Assembly (NCBI RefSeq): GCF_003399625.1
Contig: NZ_NBXA01000020.1
Span: 108,612 to 172,611 of the forward strand
From: Subtercola boreus
GTDB taxonomy: Bacteria > Actinomycetota > Actinomycetes > Actinomycetales > Microbacteriaceae
DNA length: 64,000 nt
Direction: 5' to 3'
Shown: positions 1 through 8,214 of the stretch, in pieces
Numbering within the stretch: position 1 is the first letter of the stretch
Layout of the letters: each line of letters begins with the position of its first letter
Translations under genes and position numbers: made by a program
The notes under the pieces: generated by a model
Database searches by the model: none
What the model was told of the DNA's origin: nothing
Seen by the model: only the letters and a program-made list of their open reading frames with translations

Positions 1-1577
1 GGGACTTCGGCGACAGCCAGAGTGCAACCGGTGCGACAACCTCGCACACCTACGCTGCGGCCGGCACCTACACGGTGTCCCTCACGGTCACCGACAACAA
101 GGGTGCGACCGGTGTCTTCACCAACGCCGTGACGGTGACAGCCCCACGGGTGAACGTGGCCCCGACGGCGTCGTTCACCAGCTCGGTCACGAACCTCGCC
201 CTCACGGTCGACGGAACGGGATCGGCTGACACCGACGGAACACTCACCTCGTACGCCTGGGCGTTCGGCGACGGATCCACGGCCACGGGTGCGAACCCGC
301 CCGTGCACACCTACGCCGCCGCCGGAACGTACACGGTGAAGCTCACGGTGACCGACAACGACGGCGCGACCGGGGTCTCGCAGACCACGGTGACCGCTGT
401 CGCTGCCCCGCCGCCGAACGTTCCGCCGACCGCCTCGTTCGCCGCAACGCCGACGGACCTGAGTGTTGCCTTCGACGCCTCCGGCTCGGCAGACAGTGAC
501 GGCACCATTGCATCGTATGCGTGGAGCTTCGGAGACGGCCAGACCGCAACCGGCCCGACCCCGACGCACGTGTACGCCTCGGCGGGCACGTACTCGGTGA
601 AGCTCACGGTCACCGACAACAAGGGCGCGACGGGCGTCTCCACCGGTTCCGTGATGGTCACGGCTCCGCCGCCCGCCAACGTTCCGCCGGTCGCCGCGAT
701 CGACTCCACGGTCTCGAATCTCACCGCGAACTTCAGCGGTGCGGCATCCACCGACTCCGACGGCACCATCTCGTCGTACGCCTGGACCTTCGGAGACGGC
801 CAGACCGGCTCGGGCAAGACGGTGTCGCACGGCTACGGCACGGCGGGCACCTACACTGCGACGCTGGTCGTGACCGACAACTCCGGTGCAACGTCGACCG
901 CCACGCAGTCCGTGACGGTCACGAACCCGCCGGCGATGCCGTTCGCGCTCGACTCCTTCACCCGCACTGTGGCGAACGGGTTCGGAACGGCCGATGTGGG
1001 GGGCGCCTGGACCAAGTTCGGTACAGCATCCGACCTCGCCGTGAACAACGGCAGTGCGGTGTTCCGGCTCGGAGCGGCCGGCTCGCAGACAGGTGCCTAC
1101 CTGAACAGCGTCTCGCAGGCCGACACCGACCTGAGAGTGCAGTTCAGTCTGGACAAGATCGCCACCGGCGGCGGTACCTACCTGTACGCCGTGGGTCGCA
1201 AGACCGCGACGAACAACGAGTACCGCGCGGCGATCCGCCTGAAGAACAATGGCACGGCTGCCGTCTCGCTGACAGCACTCCAGGGTTCCGCCACGGCGAC
1301 CACGCTGGCCAGTGAGGTGGTCGTGCCCGGCAGCATCGTGGCCGGCACCAAGCTGAGCCTCCGCCTGCAGGTGACCGGTACGAGCCCGACCACCATCAAG
1401 GCGAAGGTCTGGCCGGCCGGCACGACCGAACCGACGGCCTGGACCGTACAGGCGACCGACAGCTTTGCCGGGCTCCAGGCTCCGGGTGGCATCGGCCTGC
1501 TGAGCTACGTCTCCGGCACGGCGACCAACGCACCGCAACAGGTCACCGTGCAGGAGCTGAGTGCCTTCAAACCGTGA
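1..1577 (+). CDS. PKD-repeat surface protein, C-terminal part (starts before the window)
   Basis: The reading frame is open from base 3, so the true start lies left of the window; 524 residues are visible. It contains one partial and three complete PKD domains (visible residues about 1-45, 51-133, 139-220 and 226-308), each with the AWxFGDG and YxxxGTYTVxLTVTDN signatures and separated by Pro-rich linkers. A C-terminal domain of about 210 residues follows, rich in beta-strand-like sequence and lacking cysteine, resembling a laminin-G/concanavalin-like fold. PKD domains are extracellular interaction modules, often in secreted polysaccharide-active proteins. The stop is 10 bases before the next glycosyltransferase start, so the two are probably co-transcribed. 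I infer a secreted or wall-associated protein acting on, or binding, the glycan made by this locus; no catalytic domain is visible here. Confidence 0.85.
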   Translation, partial: DFGDSQSATGATTSHTYAAAGTYTVSLTVTDNKGATGVFTNAVTVTAPRVNVAPTASFTSSVTNLALTVDGTGSADTDGTLTSYAWAFGDGSTATGANPPVHTYAAAGTYTVKLTVTDNDGATGVSQTTVTAVAAPPPNVPPTASFAATPTDLSVAFDASGSADSDGTIASYAWSFGDGQTATGPTPTHVYASAGTYSVKLTVTDNKGATGVSTGSVMVTAPPPANVPPVAAIDSTVSNLTANFSGAASTDSDGTISSYAWTFGDGQTGSGKTVSHGYGTAGTYTATLVVTDNSGATSTATQSVTVTNPPAMPFALDSFTRTVANGFGTADVGGAWTKFGTASDLAVNNGSAVFRLGAAGSQTGAYLNSVSQADTDLRVQFSLDKIATGGGTYLYAVGRKTATNNEYRAAIRLKNNGTAAVSLTALQGSATATTLASEVVVPGSIVAGTKLSLRLQVTGTSPTTIKAKVWPAGTTEPTAWTVQATDSFAGLQAPGGIGLLSYVSGTATNAPQQVTVQELSAFKP

Positions 1578-1587
1578 GGCGCGCCAT

Positions 1588-2619
1588 ATGAAGAACAGTT
1601 TCATCGTGCAGCAGTCGTTCCCCGTCCCCCGCCCGACCACGAATCCGTACCTGGTGATGCTCGCCCAGAGCATCGACTCCATCGCAGGAGTCAGCGTTCG
1701 GAACTTCTCGTGGCGGGGGGCGCTGTTCGGCCGGTACGACGTGTTCCACGTGCACTGGCCGGAGATCCTGGTCTCCGGCCACAGTCCGCTGAAGGCCCTG
1801 GCGCGCCAGGGCCTCACCGCCCTGCTGCTGCTGAGACTCCGGATGACGCGAACGCCCATCGTGCGTACGCTGCACAACCTCGAACTGCCCTCCGGCATCT
1901 CGCGGCGTGAGCGGGCGCTCCTTCGCCAGTTCGAACGCCAGACGACACTGTGGATCCGGCTGAACCCCGAGACTCCGGTGCGGGATGACCCGGAGTACGC
2001 CCTCATCCCGCACGGCCACTACCGGGACTGGTTCGAGCACTACCCCGTGGCCGAACCCGAACCCGGCCGCATAGCCTACTTCGGCCTGATCCGTCGGTAC
2101 AAGGGCGTCGATGCGCTCATCGACGCCTTCCGGGCGCTGCCGGGCGACGTCACACTCCAGGTGTCCGGCCGGCCCTCGACGCCGGAACTCGCCGACGACC
2201 TCCGCAGACGCGCTGCCGGTGACGAGCGGATCGGTCTCACGCTCCAGTTCCTCGACGATGCCGAGTTGGTGCAGACGGTCAGCCGCGCGAGTCTCGTCGT
2301 GCTTCCCTACACCGAGATGCACAACTCCGGCGGGGCCCTGACCGCTCTCTCGCTGAACCGGCCGGTGCTCCTGCCGGCCAACCCGGTGAACCAACGCCTC
2401 GCCGCGGAGGTCGGCTTCGGCTGGGTCCACCAGTACACCGGGGAACTCACGGCAACGGTTCTGGCCGAGACGCTTCGCCAGGTCGAGAACCACCGCCCTG
2501 TCGAACCACCCCGGCTCGGTGCTCGCGACTGGCGTGACGCGGGTCTCCGGCACTACTCCGCGTACCTGGCCGCCAGCCAGGCCGTCACCCGTCGCCAACT
2601 CGAACACGCGGGGGGCTGA
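1588..2619 (+). CDS. glycosyltransferase, GT-B fold
   Basis: A 343-residue protein with the two-half layout of GT-B enzymes. The N-terminal half has VFHVHWPE and RTLHNLE, as in GumI-like mannosyltransferases and related exopolysaccharide enzymes. The C-terminal half has a Rossmann start (IAYFGLIRRYKG) and a donor-site region (PYTEMHNSGG). It would transfer a sugar from a nucleotide donor onto a lipid-linked acceptor at the inner face of the membrane. An in-frame ATG exists at 1561, but 1588 is preferred because GAGG lies about nine bases upstream and 1561 lies inside the preceding gene. It is convergent with the next glycosyltransferase (39-base gap). The donor sugar cannot be told from sequence. 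Confidence 0.8.
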   Translation: MKNSFIVQQSFPVPRPTTNPYLVMLAQSIDSIAGVSVRNFSWRGALFGRYDVFHVHWPEILVSGHSPLKALARQGLTALLLLRLRMTRTPIVRTLHNLELPSGISRRERALLRQFERQTTLWIRLNPETPVRDDPEYALIPHGHYRDWFEHYPVAEPEPGRIAYFGLIRRYKGVDALIDAFRALPGDVTLQVSGRPSTPELADDLRRRAAGDERIGLTLQFLDDAELVQTVSRASLVVLPYTEMHNSGGALTALSLNRPVLLPANPVNQRLAAEVGFGWVHQYTGELTATVLAETLRQVENHRPVEPPRLGARDWRDAGLRHYSAYLAASQAVTRRQLEHAGG

Positions 2620-2658
2620 CGGATGGCCCGCTCAGGTGGTTCCCGCGCCGACCCCCGG

Positions 2659-3648
2659 TCAGGCCCGGCGGTACTCCTCGTAGGAATAGCCCCAGGCGCC
2701 GCCGATCATCCCTGCTCCCCGGGCCAGGGTGCGCGTTCCCCGGGCTCGGTGCGCGAGCGAGCCGAGCAGGATGCCGGCCACGATCTGGCCGGTACCCGCG
2801 GCGGCCCGCAGGGCACCCCTCAGCGTCAGTTCGACCTGAGCCGCGAGCCTCTTCGGGCTGCGTCGCTGAAGCAGCATCAGGGTCGTGACGCTCCAGCTGT
2901 TCCCGCTCGAGAAGGCACGCAGCACCACCCACTTCTTCGTCACCCTGTTGCGTGGCACCACATCGACGACTCCGGCCCCCGCCGCCCAGAACATGCGCCC
3001 GCCGCCCGCGACGATCTGGCGGGTGAACAGGGTGTCCTCCCCGCCGATCACCCCGAGGGTGGTGTCGAAGCGCAGACCGAGCGAATCGGTGAAGGCCAGG
3101 TCGAGCAGGAGGTTGTTCGTGGCGGCCACGGTGATGGGCGTCCCGTCGGCCAGGCGCCGGCGTTCGAAGTACCGGCCGGCCACGACCCAGGGGCCGGGTT
3201 CGACCTCGTAGTCCGAGACCACGGGCCCCGCCACGGCGGCGGCCCCCGTTCGCTCCTGAACGTCGAGCAGAGAGCGGAGCCAGTGTTCGGTGGGGCGCTC
3301 GTCGTCGTCGATGAACACGAGGAGGTTCGCTCCGCGGGCCTCCTCGAGCGCCCTGTTGCGTGCGGCGGCGATGCCGGGCGTGGGTTCGTGCACGTAGCGC
3401 ACCAGCGCACGATCGTCGCCCGGCATCCTGCCCACGGCGACTTCGACGGTGTTCTGCGCGGAGCCGGCAGGGTCGTTGTCGATGACCAGTACCGTGCCGG
3501 CCACCCCCTCGCGCGCGTCGTGCAGCTGGGCGACCAGCATCGGCAGGATGCCTGCCAGATCGAGCGGTCTCCTGAAGGTCAGCACAGCGACGACCAGTGT
3601 TCTCGACGCGGGTTGCCCGGTCATTCCGTGTGCGTTCATCCCCGTCAT
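2659..3648 (-). CDS. glycosyltransferase family 2
   Basis: A 329-residue GT-A enzyme. Visible motifs are LTFRRP near the start, VLVIDNDP, AARNRAL and the metal-binding cluster FIDDDERP, followed by GGEDTLF at the position of the acceptor-site ED. The C-terminal 90 residues are basic and partly hydrophobic, suggesting a membrane-associated tail. It probably transfers a hexose or deoxyhexose during exopolysaccharide repeat assembly. Start 3648 is chosen because GGAAG lies nine bases upstream; a longer form reaching 3687 would run into the divergent gene at 3675. The two divergent starts are only 26 bases apart, so any promoters must overlap. Confidence 0.85.
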   Translation of the reverse strand: MTGMNAHGMTGQPASRTLVVAVLTFRRPLDLAGILPMLVAQLHDAREGVAGTVLVIDNDPAGSAQNTVEVAVGRMPGDDRALVRYVHEPTPGIAAARNRALEEARGANLLVFIDDDERPTEHWLRSLLDVQERTGAAAVAGPVVSDYEVEPGPWVVAGRYFERRRLADGTPITVAATNNLLLDLAFTDSLGLRFDTTLGVIGGEDTLFTRQIVAGGGRMFWAAGAGVVDVVPRNRVTKKWVVLRAFSSGNSWSVTTLMLLQRRSPKRLAAQVELTLRGALRAAAGTGQIVAGILLGSLAHRARGTRTLARGAGMIGGAWGYSYEEYRRA

Positions 3649-3674
3649 TATCCCGTCTTCCAAGGAGTCACGGT

Positions 3675-4649
3675 ATGAGTTCGTCATCTTTCTCCCAGCT
3701 TGCGATCGTGGTGGTGAACTACGGGTCGACGAGCCTGCTCGAAGCGAACCTCGCTCCTCTCACCCGGCGCCAGCCGGAGCTGACCGTCGTGATCGTCGAC
3801 AACTTCTCGACCGAAGAGGAGCGCACGCGGCTCATCGCGCTGGCCGCTCGCGAGAACTGGAACACCGTGCTGCCGACCGGCAACACCGGCTTCGGCGGCG
3901 GAATGAATCGCGGGGTGCTCCATGCCGAACAGCTCGGTGCGAAGCTCCTGCTTCTGTTGAACCCCGACGTCGAGATCGCGGAGAAGGCGCTCGAACTCCT
4001 CACCGAGGCCGGTCTCGCCGACGGCGACACGCTCTACTCCCCGCAGATCCTCCGCCCCGATGGTTCGGTGTGGTTCAACGGCTCCGATCTCTACCTCAAC
4101 GACGGGCGGATCCGCTCGGCCCGCCGCCGCACGGCCGGCAGTCTGGTCGCCATCGAACCGTGGCTGAGCGGAGCATGCCTGCTGCTGACCCGGGAACTCT
4201 GGAACTCGACGGGGGGCTTCGACGAACAGTACTTCCTCTACTGGGAGGACGTCGACTTCTCGCACCGGGTGGCCAGGGCCGGGGGAAGACTGCAGGTGGT
4301 CACGGAGGCCATCGCCGTGCATGCCGAAGGCGGTACTCACGAGGGCGGCGGCTATTCGCATGCCGGTGAACCCAAGTCGAACACCTACTATTACTACAAC
4401 ATCCGGAACCGCCTGCTCTTCGCGGTGCGTCACCTCGATGACCAGGGACTCGTCCGCTGGTCGGGTCTGACCCGCACCATCGCCTGGGAGGTGCTGCAGC
4501 AGGGCGGGCGGCGCCAGTTCACCCGCTCGCTGTCTCCGCTGTTCGCCGCCTTCCGCGGCATGCGGGACGGACGGCGACTCGTCAAAGAGGAGTTGCGGTC
4601 GAGACGCCGTCGAGCGCTGGCGCTGGGGCGGGACGCTGCAGCCCGGTGA
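3675..4649 (+). CDS. glycosyltransferase family 2, rhamnosyltransferase-like
   Basis: A 324-residue GT-A protein of the WbbL/RfbF rhamnosyltransferase type. Diagnostic motifs are VVNYGS at the start, NTGFGGGMNRG, LLNPDVEI (DxD region), LSGACLLLTREL and GFDEQYFLYWEDVDFSHR. The C-terminus is strongly basic. It would add a deoxysugar such as L-rhamnose to a lipid-linked acceptor in the cytoplasm. Start 3675 is fixed by AAGGAG at 3662-3667, seven bases upstream. Its 3' end overlaps the convergent GT4 gene (ending at 4582) by 68 bases. The rhamnose assignment is family inference only. Confidence 0.85.
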   Translation: MSSSSFSQLAIVVVNYGSTSLLEANLAPLTRRQPELTVVIVDNFSTEEERTRLIALAARENWNTVLPTGNTGFGGGMNRGVLHAEQLGAKLLLLLNPDVEIAEKALELLTEAGLADGDTLYSPQILRPDGSVWFNGSDLYLNDGRIRSARRRTAGSLVAIEPWLSGACLLLTRELWNSTGGFDEQYFLYWEDVDFSHRVARAGGRLQVVTEAIAVHAEGGTHEGGGYSHAGEPKSNTYYYYNIRNRLLFAVRHLDDQGLVRWSGLTRTIAWEVLQQGGRRQFTRSLSPLFAAFRGMRDGRRLVKEELRSRRRRALALGRDAAAR

Positions 4650-5706
4650 AGGCCGCCAGTTCCCGCACCATCTGGGAGCTCGTGAGCCCCGTCTCGACAG
4701 CCCGGCGCCCGGCGAGGCCGAACTCCCGGGCGAGGGATGGGTCGGCCAGCAGCTGCAGAACGCGCTCTGCCATGGCCGGGGCGTCGCCCACGGGTGTCAG
4801 GAATCCCGTCTGCTGGTCGAAGACGTAGTCGTCGATCCCCGGTGTGTCGGTCATCACGACAGGCCGGGCCGTGGCCATGGCTTCGAGACTCACCGTCATT
4901 CCGGAGGCGTGCAGGTTCGGGCGGGTGGCGATCGCCACCACGCTGGCACGGGCGTAGAGCGCCGCCAGTTCCCGGTGGCTCACCCGAGCGACCTTCGTCA
5001 CACCGTCGGGCGCGGGCAGGCTGCTGGAGGTCTGCACAAAGATCTCGGTGTCCGGAGCCCGACGGTGCACGGTTGCGAGGGCCTCGAACAGGGTGGCCGT
5101 GTCACGGTCCCTGTCGCCGCCCACGCTCAGCACGAAGGGCCGTTCTGCCTGTGGTGCGGGCGTGAAGAATCCGGCGTCCACACCGAACCGGAAGAAGCCG
5201 ACAGGGGGCCCATCGTCCCCGACCAGCCGTTGAACGGCCTCCTGCTGGGCGCGGCTGATGACCCAGAGACCGTTCATCGCCCGGAGCACCTGGCGGATCG
5301 TCCCGATGTCCGAGCCGTGCGCCAGCATGTCGGTGACCCAGATCACTCCGCTGTACATCTCGTCGGCCGGGTGTTCGAGGAGCATCCGCCTGGCTGCGTT
5401 CTCGTCCCAGGTGAGACCGAGATTCCGGTGCGATCCGGGCGGCCGGGGCCGGGTGGTGGCGGGGCGGTTCCTGCCGGGCAGTCGCCCGCGCAGGCGGTTC
5501 CGCAGAACGGATGCCCGGGAGGGCTCCCGCGCCGCGACAGCGCTGAGGCTGCCGGTGTAGTGCCTCAGCTCGTCGAGCCCATAGGGCCAGAAACCGGGCA
5601 CTTCGCCGGCCAGGTGACGCTTCTCCCAGGAGGGGACGTCCCGCTCCGTCGGAAAGACGAACTGCACGGTGCTCTCCGGCCCGACCGGCATCGTCTGCTC
5701 AGGCAT
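4582..5706 (-). CDS. glycosyltransferase family 4
   Basis: A 374-residue GT-B protein. The C-terminal half carries the GT4 features: a nucleotide-binding start (PFVLSVGGDRDRD) and the Glu-rich donor motif SLEAMATARPVVMTDTPG. The N-terminal acceptor half is not closely recognisable. It is the last gene of the seven-gene minus-strand operon; its ATG at 5706 overlaps the end of the flippase gene by eight bases and has GGGAGAG about seven bases upstream. In-frame Mets further upstream lie inside the flippase gene. Its own 3' end overlaps the convergent family 2 gene by 68 bases. Confidence 0.82.
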   Translation of the reverse strand: MPEQTMPVGPESTVQFVFPTERDVPSWEKRHLAGEVPGFWPYGLDELRHYTGSLSAVAAREPSRASVLRNRLRGRLPGRNRPATTRPRPPGSHRNLGLTWDENAARRMLLEHPADEMYSGVIWVTDMLAHGSDIGTIRQVLRAMNGLWVISRAQQEAVQRLVGDDGPPVGFFRFGVDAGFFTPAPQAERPFVLSVGGDRDRDTATLFEALATVHRRAPDTEIFVQTSSSLPAPDGVTKVARVSHRELAALYARASVVAIATRPNLHASGMTVSLEAMATARPVVMTDTPGIDDYVFDQQTGFLTPVGDAPAMAERVLQLLADPSLAREFGLAGRRAVETGLTSSQMVRELAAFTGLQRPAPAPALDGVSTATPL

Positions 5707-7069
5707 GTTCACTCTCCCGTTCGGGTTCTGTGGAGACATCCTGCACCAGCCGGCGCCTCCGGGCCACATCACGGGAGACGTACCAGAGGTTCGGAACCAC
5801 CTGGCAGACGAGCACCGCCGCCGACGAGCCGACCACCGGGCCGGCGGCGCCGATGATGCCGATCAGCCACCAGGACAGGCCGATGTTCACGGGGATCATC
5901 ACCAGCACAGGCACGACCTGGAAGACGAGCCCGCGCTTGTCGGTCATGTACATGCCGATCGGGTACTTCGCCGCCTGGAGTCCCACGAAGACGACGAACG
6001 CGAGCAGCAGCCAGCCGCCCAGATGGATCTGCCCGCCCGAGACGAAGTTCGCGAGCATCGGGGACAGCGCGGCCAGCACCCCGCCCATCAGCAGCCCGCC
6101 GACAAGGAACCAGAGGGTGGGCACGGCCGGGGACTCGACCCGGTTGGCGCTCCGGGCCGCCGCGTAGACCGGCCAGAGCGCGAGGCCTGCCGCCGCAATC
6201 GTCTGCAGCACGATGCCGAAGAGCTGTGAGGCGAGGTTGTACTCGGCCAGCTGCTCGACGGTGCCGAGGTGACTGAGCAGCAGCCGACCGGTCTGCATGG
6301 CGATGGGCAGCGCCACCATCTGCACGAGCATCGGCCAGGCGAGACCGAGCGCCGAGACGCCGCGGTAGCTCCGAACGTGCGGGATCTCGCGGATCGCTGC
6401 CCCCACCTGGGGTTTGAGCGCGCGGGCCGCCACGATGAGGCAGATCACCGAGACGAGGGCGTTCGCGATGTAGGACACGACGGCGAGGTAGGTGCCGGCG
6501 GGAACCATGAGCACGACGAACGCGCCCACTACGAGGAACATGAAGGGCGCGACGACGGCTTGGCTCGCCACCTGGGTGGTGGTCTTCTTCAGGCCGACGA
6601 GGATGCGCTGGCCCACCGTCAGGGGGATGACGAGTCCGAAGACGGCGATGCAGAGGAAGGCCGCGACGTCTCCCCCACCCGGCATCAGGCCCTTGCCGAG
6701 CAGCAGGGGCCACCAGCCGGCCAGCGTGATGATGGCGCCGATCGTCACCATGATGCCGCCGGAGACGATCAGGATGCGGAAGGCCGTGACGATGGTGCGC
6801 CGCACGTAGTCGTCGGTGCGCGGGGCAGCGGAACCTGCGACGGCGTTGATCACCACGGCCGCGATGCCGAGGTCGGCGAAGGGCAGCAGGGTCGGGAAGC
6901 TCGAGAGCAGCCCGTACTGCGCATAGGCATCCACGCCGAAGTTCTGGATGATCATCCGGCTGGTGATGATGCCGAGGATCCCGGCGATCGCCATCACGCC
7001 GACCTTGGCGGCGGCCGCGCTTCCGACCAGCGAGAAGGTGCCGCCGCGGGCGACCCCCCGCAGGCGCAT
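5699..7069 (-). CDS. Wzx-like oligosaccharide flippase
   Basis: A 456-residue polytopic membrane protein with 12-14 predicted hydrophobic helices and short basic loops, as in the MOP/MATE superfamily that includes Wzx and polysaccharide_synt proteins. The N-terminus (GGTFSLVGSAAAAKVG, then ITSRMIIQNFGVDAYAQYG) is typical of such flippases. It would move the completed lipid-linked repeat unit across the cytoplasmic membrane. It is embedded in the glycosyltransferase operon, with its ATG sharing one base with the preceding TGA (TGATG), implying coupled translation. No Wzy-type polymerase is seen beside it. Confidence 0.82.
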   Translation of the reverse strand: MRLRGVARGGTFSLVGSAAAAKVGVMAIAGILGIITSRMIIQNFGVDAYAQYGLLSSFPTLLPFADLGIAAVVINAVAGSAAPRTDDYVRRTIVTAFRILIVSGGIMVTIGAIITLAGWWPLLLGKGLMPGGGDVAAFLCIAVFGLVIPLTVGQRILVGLKKTTTQVASQAVVAPFMFLVVGAFVVLMVPAGTYLAVVSYIANALVSVICLIVAARALKPQVGAAIREIPHVRSYRGVSALGLAWPMLVQMVALPIAMQTGRLLLSHLGTVEQLAEYNLASQLFGIVLQTIAAAGLALWPVYAAARSANRVESPAVPTLWFLVGGLLMGGVLAALSPMLANFVSGGQIHLGGWLLLAFVVFVGLQAAKYPIGMYMTDKRGLVFQVVPVLVMIPVNIGLSWWLIGIIGAAGPVVGSSAAVLVCQVVPNLWYVSRDVARRRRLVQDVSTEPERESEHA

Positions 7070-8214
7070 CAGCTGTATTCCCGCACGAGGTCGGTGATCG
7101 TCGGGGTGCGGGAGAACATCCAGTCGTCGGCTGCGAGACGGCCGTCGCGTGAGGGCAGACTGTCGAGGATCTCCGACACGGGCCGGTTGTCGTCGAGCAT
7201 CTGAACGATGGCCACGGCGAGTTCGGGGCTTGAGGCCGGATCGGCGACGACGGTGTGGTCGTGGGCCATCAGCCAGTCGGCGAGACCGGTCTGCTCCGTC
7301 GTGACGATCGAGAGCCCGTGCGAGAGACCTTCGACGATCGGGAGTCCGACCTGCTCGCGCCAGGTGGCCGAGGGCTGGGAGGGCAGAACGAGCACCCGGG
7401 CCTCATCGAGCGCCTCAGCGATGCGTTCACGACCCGGATCGATCTCGACGGTGATGCCCTCGAACAGGCGGGCCACGGCGAGCACGCTCTCCTCGAGCAG
7501 TCCCTTGCCCATGATGGTGAGGGTCGCGCCGGGTCGGAGTCCTGTCACGTACGGCCACGCCTCCAGCAGCACCCGGATGCCCTTCCGCTCACTGAACGCG
7601 CCCACGAAGATCACCCGTCCGTCGATACGCCGGCTCGAGGTCGCGGTCGGGACCGGAGCAGGGAGCGCTGGGATCAGCAGGGCGTTCGAGCGGATGTTCA
7701 CGTCGCCGAGAACACTCTGGTAGGTCTGCTGGGCGGCACTCGTCCCGAACGCGGCACGATCGACCCTGTCCCAGACGTGCCGGGCCAGCATCCGTTCGAT
7801 CCGTCGTCGAAGCCTGGTGCGGGGTCGTTGGGCGGGTCCGTCGGCGAAGGGGTCGGAGTTTCCGATCGCGTAGGTGACGACGGTGGTACGCCCGCCGCCG
7901 AGGAGTCGCCTCACCCGCAGCGCGAAGAGCGCCAGGGAGGTGGAGGCGAGGCTCGACAGCATCAGGGGTTCGTTGATCTCGAGCGTCTCGATGGAGGATC
8001 GGCCGATCAGGAGTGCGCCGCTCAGCGGACCCACCCGAACGAGGTCGAGCCCCTCCGCCAGGCCGTCCTCGAAGTCGTACCGCTTGACGCGGTAGAGGAT
8101 CGAGGCAGGCTGGAGGTCACGGGCACGCTCGAGGTGCGCCGTGCGGATGGATTCGTAGAGTCGCACCCGCAGCTGCAGGGCGGGCTTTCGGAGCACGTGG
8201 TTGTCCGGGGTCAT
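7069..8214 (-). CDS. glycosyltransferase family 4
   Basis: A 381-residue GT-B protein. The C-terminal half has VIFVGAFSERKGIRVLLEAW, LTIMGKGLLE and the donor-binding region GLPIVEGLSHGLSIVTTEQTG (E at the expected GT4 position). The N-terminal half contains a basic patch (RPRTRLRRRIERML) likely to contact the membrane. It sits between the Wzc-like protein and the flippase; the ATG overlaps the upstream stop by four bases (ATGA). A role in side-chain or backbone extension of the exopolysaccharide repeat is inferred from context; substrates are unknown. Confidence 0.82.
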   Translation of the reverse strand: MTPDNHVLRKPALQLRVRLYESIRTAHLERARDLQPASILYRVKRYDFEDGLAEGLDLVRVGPLSGALLIGRSSIETLEINEPLMLSSLASTSLALFALRVRRLLGGGRTTVVTYAIGNSDPFADGPAQRPRTRLRRRIERMLARHVWDRVDRAAFGTSAAQQTYQSVLGDVNIRSNALLIPALPAPVPTATSSRRIDGRVIFVGAFSERKGIRVLLEAWPYVTGLRPGATLTIMGKGLLEESVLAVARLFEGITVEIDPGRERIAEALDEARVLVLPSQPSATWREQVGLPIVEGLSHGLSIVTTEQTGLADWLMAHDHTVVADPASSPELAVAIVQMLDDNRPVSEILDSLPSRDGRLAADDWMFSRTPTITDLVREYS

